Shown here: positions 62,954-64,000 of the stretch, one piece after another
How the letters are laid out: the number at the start of each line of letters is the position of its first letter
Numbering within the stretch: position 1 is the first letter of the stretch
NCBI GenBank assembly: GCA_051649245.1
Contig: JBOFGS010000012.1
Span: 124,001 to 188,000, forward strand
Origin: Brevinema_A sp051649245
GTDB taxonomy: Bacteria; Spirochaetota; Brevinematia; Brevinematales; Brevinemataceae
DNA length: 64,000 nucleotides
Reading direction: 5' to 3'
The notes under the pieces: generated by a model
The model's database searches: none
Seen by the model: the letters and a program-made list of their open reading frames with translations, nothing else
Told to the model about the DNA's origin: nothing
Program-made: the position numbers and the translations under genes

Positions 62954-64000
62954 ATGTTAAATAGTTCGTTATTTGTTAATTTTCTGTCTCTTTCTGAACC
63001 TATGACATTTTTTACAATAGCATTGTTAGGAGTGACGTTTTTTATTATTAACGCGTTAGAAAAGAAAAAAATTGATTTTTCACTCAGAATGATGGCAGGT
63101 CTTATCCTCGGAATATTATTAGGTTTTGGGCTTCAAGCAATAGCACAATTTCCTGACTCAGATACAATCGCAAATACTACTTGGATTCAAGAAACTATTG
63201 TTTGGTATGGATTATTTGGACGAGCTTTTATTGGTTTTTTAAGAATGTTGGTTATCCCCATCATTCTTGTGTCAATGATTCGTGTTATTATCAATCTTCA
63301 ATCCGGTTTAAATATTAAGTCCTTAATCCAAAAAACATTGTTTTGGCTTTTATTAACAACAGGTATATCAGCTGTTGTGGGAATAGTACTGTCTCTAATC
63401 GTAAATCTAGGTATGACACTTGAAGTACAAGAAACAAATCGTCAAGCAAGAGAAGTTAAAAATATCGTTGAAGTTCTTGTTGGTTTAATCCCTGTAAATC
63501 CTGTGGCTGCAATGACTCAAGATAATGTTGTAGCCGTGGTTATTTTTTCATCAATGATAGGTTCTGCAGCTCGTTTTATGCGTACTAAAGAAAAATATAA
63601 ATCAAATATGGATTTGTTCGCAAATATCATAGAAGCATCTTACAACATTATCATGTCGATGGCAATGACTGTCATTAAATTTATGCCTTACGGTGTGGTG
63701 GCTCTCATGTCAAGAACCTTGATATCTTATGGATTATCTGCATTAAACGATGCATTGATTTTTATTATTTTGGTTTATGTTTCTTCTCTTATTATGTTAG
63801 TCGTTTATTTTGTGATTATTATGATGCATGGATTGAATCCTGTCGTCTTCTTTAAAAAATGCACAGCAGCGTGGTTGATGGCATTTTCAAGCAGATCGTC
63901 TGTAGGATCTCTACCTATGACTATTTCGACATTAGAACATCGTCTTGGTGTGAATAACAGCACGGCAAATTTTGTTGCTTCTTTAGGTTCTACAGCAGGG
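62954..64000 (+). CDS. Dicarboxylate/amino acid:cation symporter, N-terminal part
   Basis: The first 349 residues of a DAACS (SLC1-type) transporter that takes up amino acids or dicarboxylates with sodium or protons; the gene runs beyond the window. Family features are the RMMAGLILGILLGFGL helix near 44, FGRAFIGFLRMLVIPIILVSMI near 95, NPVAAMTQDNVVAVVIFSSMIGSA near 182 and the serine-rich MAFSSRSSVGSLPMTI hairpin near 315. An AAGGAG ribosome site precedes the ATG. The L-cystine transporter TcyP is one close family, but the substrate cannot be read from this part. Confidence 0.92.
   Translation, partial: MLNSSLFVNFLSLSEPMTFFTIALLGVTFFIINALEKKKIDFSLRMMAGLILGILLGFGLQAIAQFPDSDTIANTTWIQETIVWYGLFGRAFIGFLRMLVIPIILVSMIRVIINLQSGLNIKSLIQKTLFWLLLTTGISAVVGIVLSLIVNLGMTLEVQETNRQAREVKNIVEVLVGLIPVNPVAAMTQDNVVAVVIFSSMIGSAARFMRTKEKYKSNMDLFANIIEASYNIIMSMAMTVIKFMPYGVVALMSRTLISYGLSALNDALIFIILVYVSSLIMLVVYFVIIMMHGLNPVVFFKKCTAAWLMAFSSRSSVGSLPMTISTLEHRLGVNNSTANFVASLGSTAG

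Overview
The window looks like the chromosome of an AT-rich (about one third G+C) bacterium with a double membrane. A spirochaete is my best guess, perhaps of the Brevinema type, but this is inference. The support is a chemotaxis cluster (cheA, cheB, cheR), many secreted ankyrin-repeat and TPR proteins, lipoprotein signal peptides, beta-barrel-like small exported proteins, a two-subunit-type glycyl-tRNA synthetase gene (glyS) and SecD/SecF/YajC. There is no rRNA, insertion sequence, phage or CRISPR array. Coding is dense, with the standard code, ATG/GTG/TTG starts and clear Shine-Dalgarno sites. Many promoters fit TTGACA-17-TATAAT closely, and short hairpin terminators often overlap the stop codons of convergent genes.

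Layout. 1-3.7 kb (-): chemotaxis operon (unknown gene, cheR, cheB, start of cheA). 3.8-7.4 kb (-): phosphohexomutase and two overlapping membrane proteins. 7.6-9.0 kb (+): walJ-like hydrolase and queH. 9.0-13.6 kb (-): operon tsaD, a PseG-like/zinc-ribbon/methyltransferase fusion, a dus gene and a DUF368 lipid-carrier transporter. 13.6-18.2 kb (-): unknown gene, tRNA-Asn and tRNA-Lys, secF-secD-yajC, tRNA-Gly. 18.3-23.6 kb (-): four secreted ankyrin proteins and one secreted coiled-coil protein. 23.6-24.6 kb: nearly 1 kb without protein genes, holding two promoter-plus-terminator units that look like small RNAs or an attenuated leader, then tRNA-Thr. 24.8-28.7 kb (+): SbcD and SbcC fused in one 1285-residue protein. 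30-33.2 kb (+): glyS-plsY-unknown. 33.3-35.7 kb (-): HEPN-like protein, SpsF-like nucleotidyltransferase, membrane-anchored unknown. 35.9-39.6 kb (+): ychF-TPR-murG. 39.6-42.3 kb (-): large TPR protein. 42.4-45.8 kb (+): ligA with an insertion, murB. 45.8-48.1 kb (-): small helical-repeat protein and DEAD-box helicase. 48.5-50.6 kb (+): two more ankyrin proteins. 50.7-53.0 kb: DUF1295 methyltransferase-like gene, fabD, fabZ. 53.1-57.0 kb: two lipoproteins and a YpdA-like flavoprotein. 57.1-59.8 kb (-): purA-purB. 60.1-64 kb: small exported protein, NhaC-type antiporter and the start of a dicarboxylate/amino-acid:cation symporter.

How the genes fit together. Most are housekeeping: cell-wall precursors (murB, murG, undecaprenyl-phosphate recycling), fatty acids and phospholipid (fabD, fabZ, plsY), protein export (secDF-yajC), tRNA modification (tsaD, queH, dus), AMP synthesis (purA-purB) and DNA repair (ligA, sbcDC). 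The accessory content is the periplasmic or surface ankyrin set and the lipoproteins. The best candidates for something undescribed are the SbcD-SbcC fusion, the PseG-like/methyltransferase fusion, the ankyrin cluster with its adjoining RNA-rich spacer, and the HEPN-like gene overlapping an SpsF-like gene.
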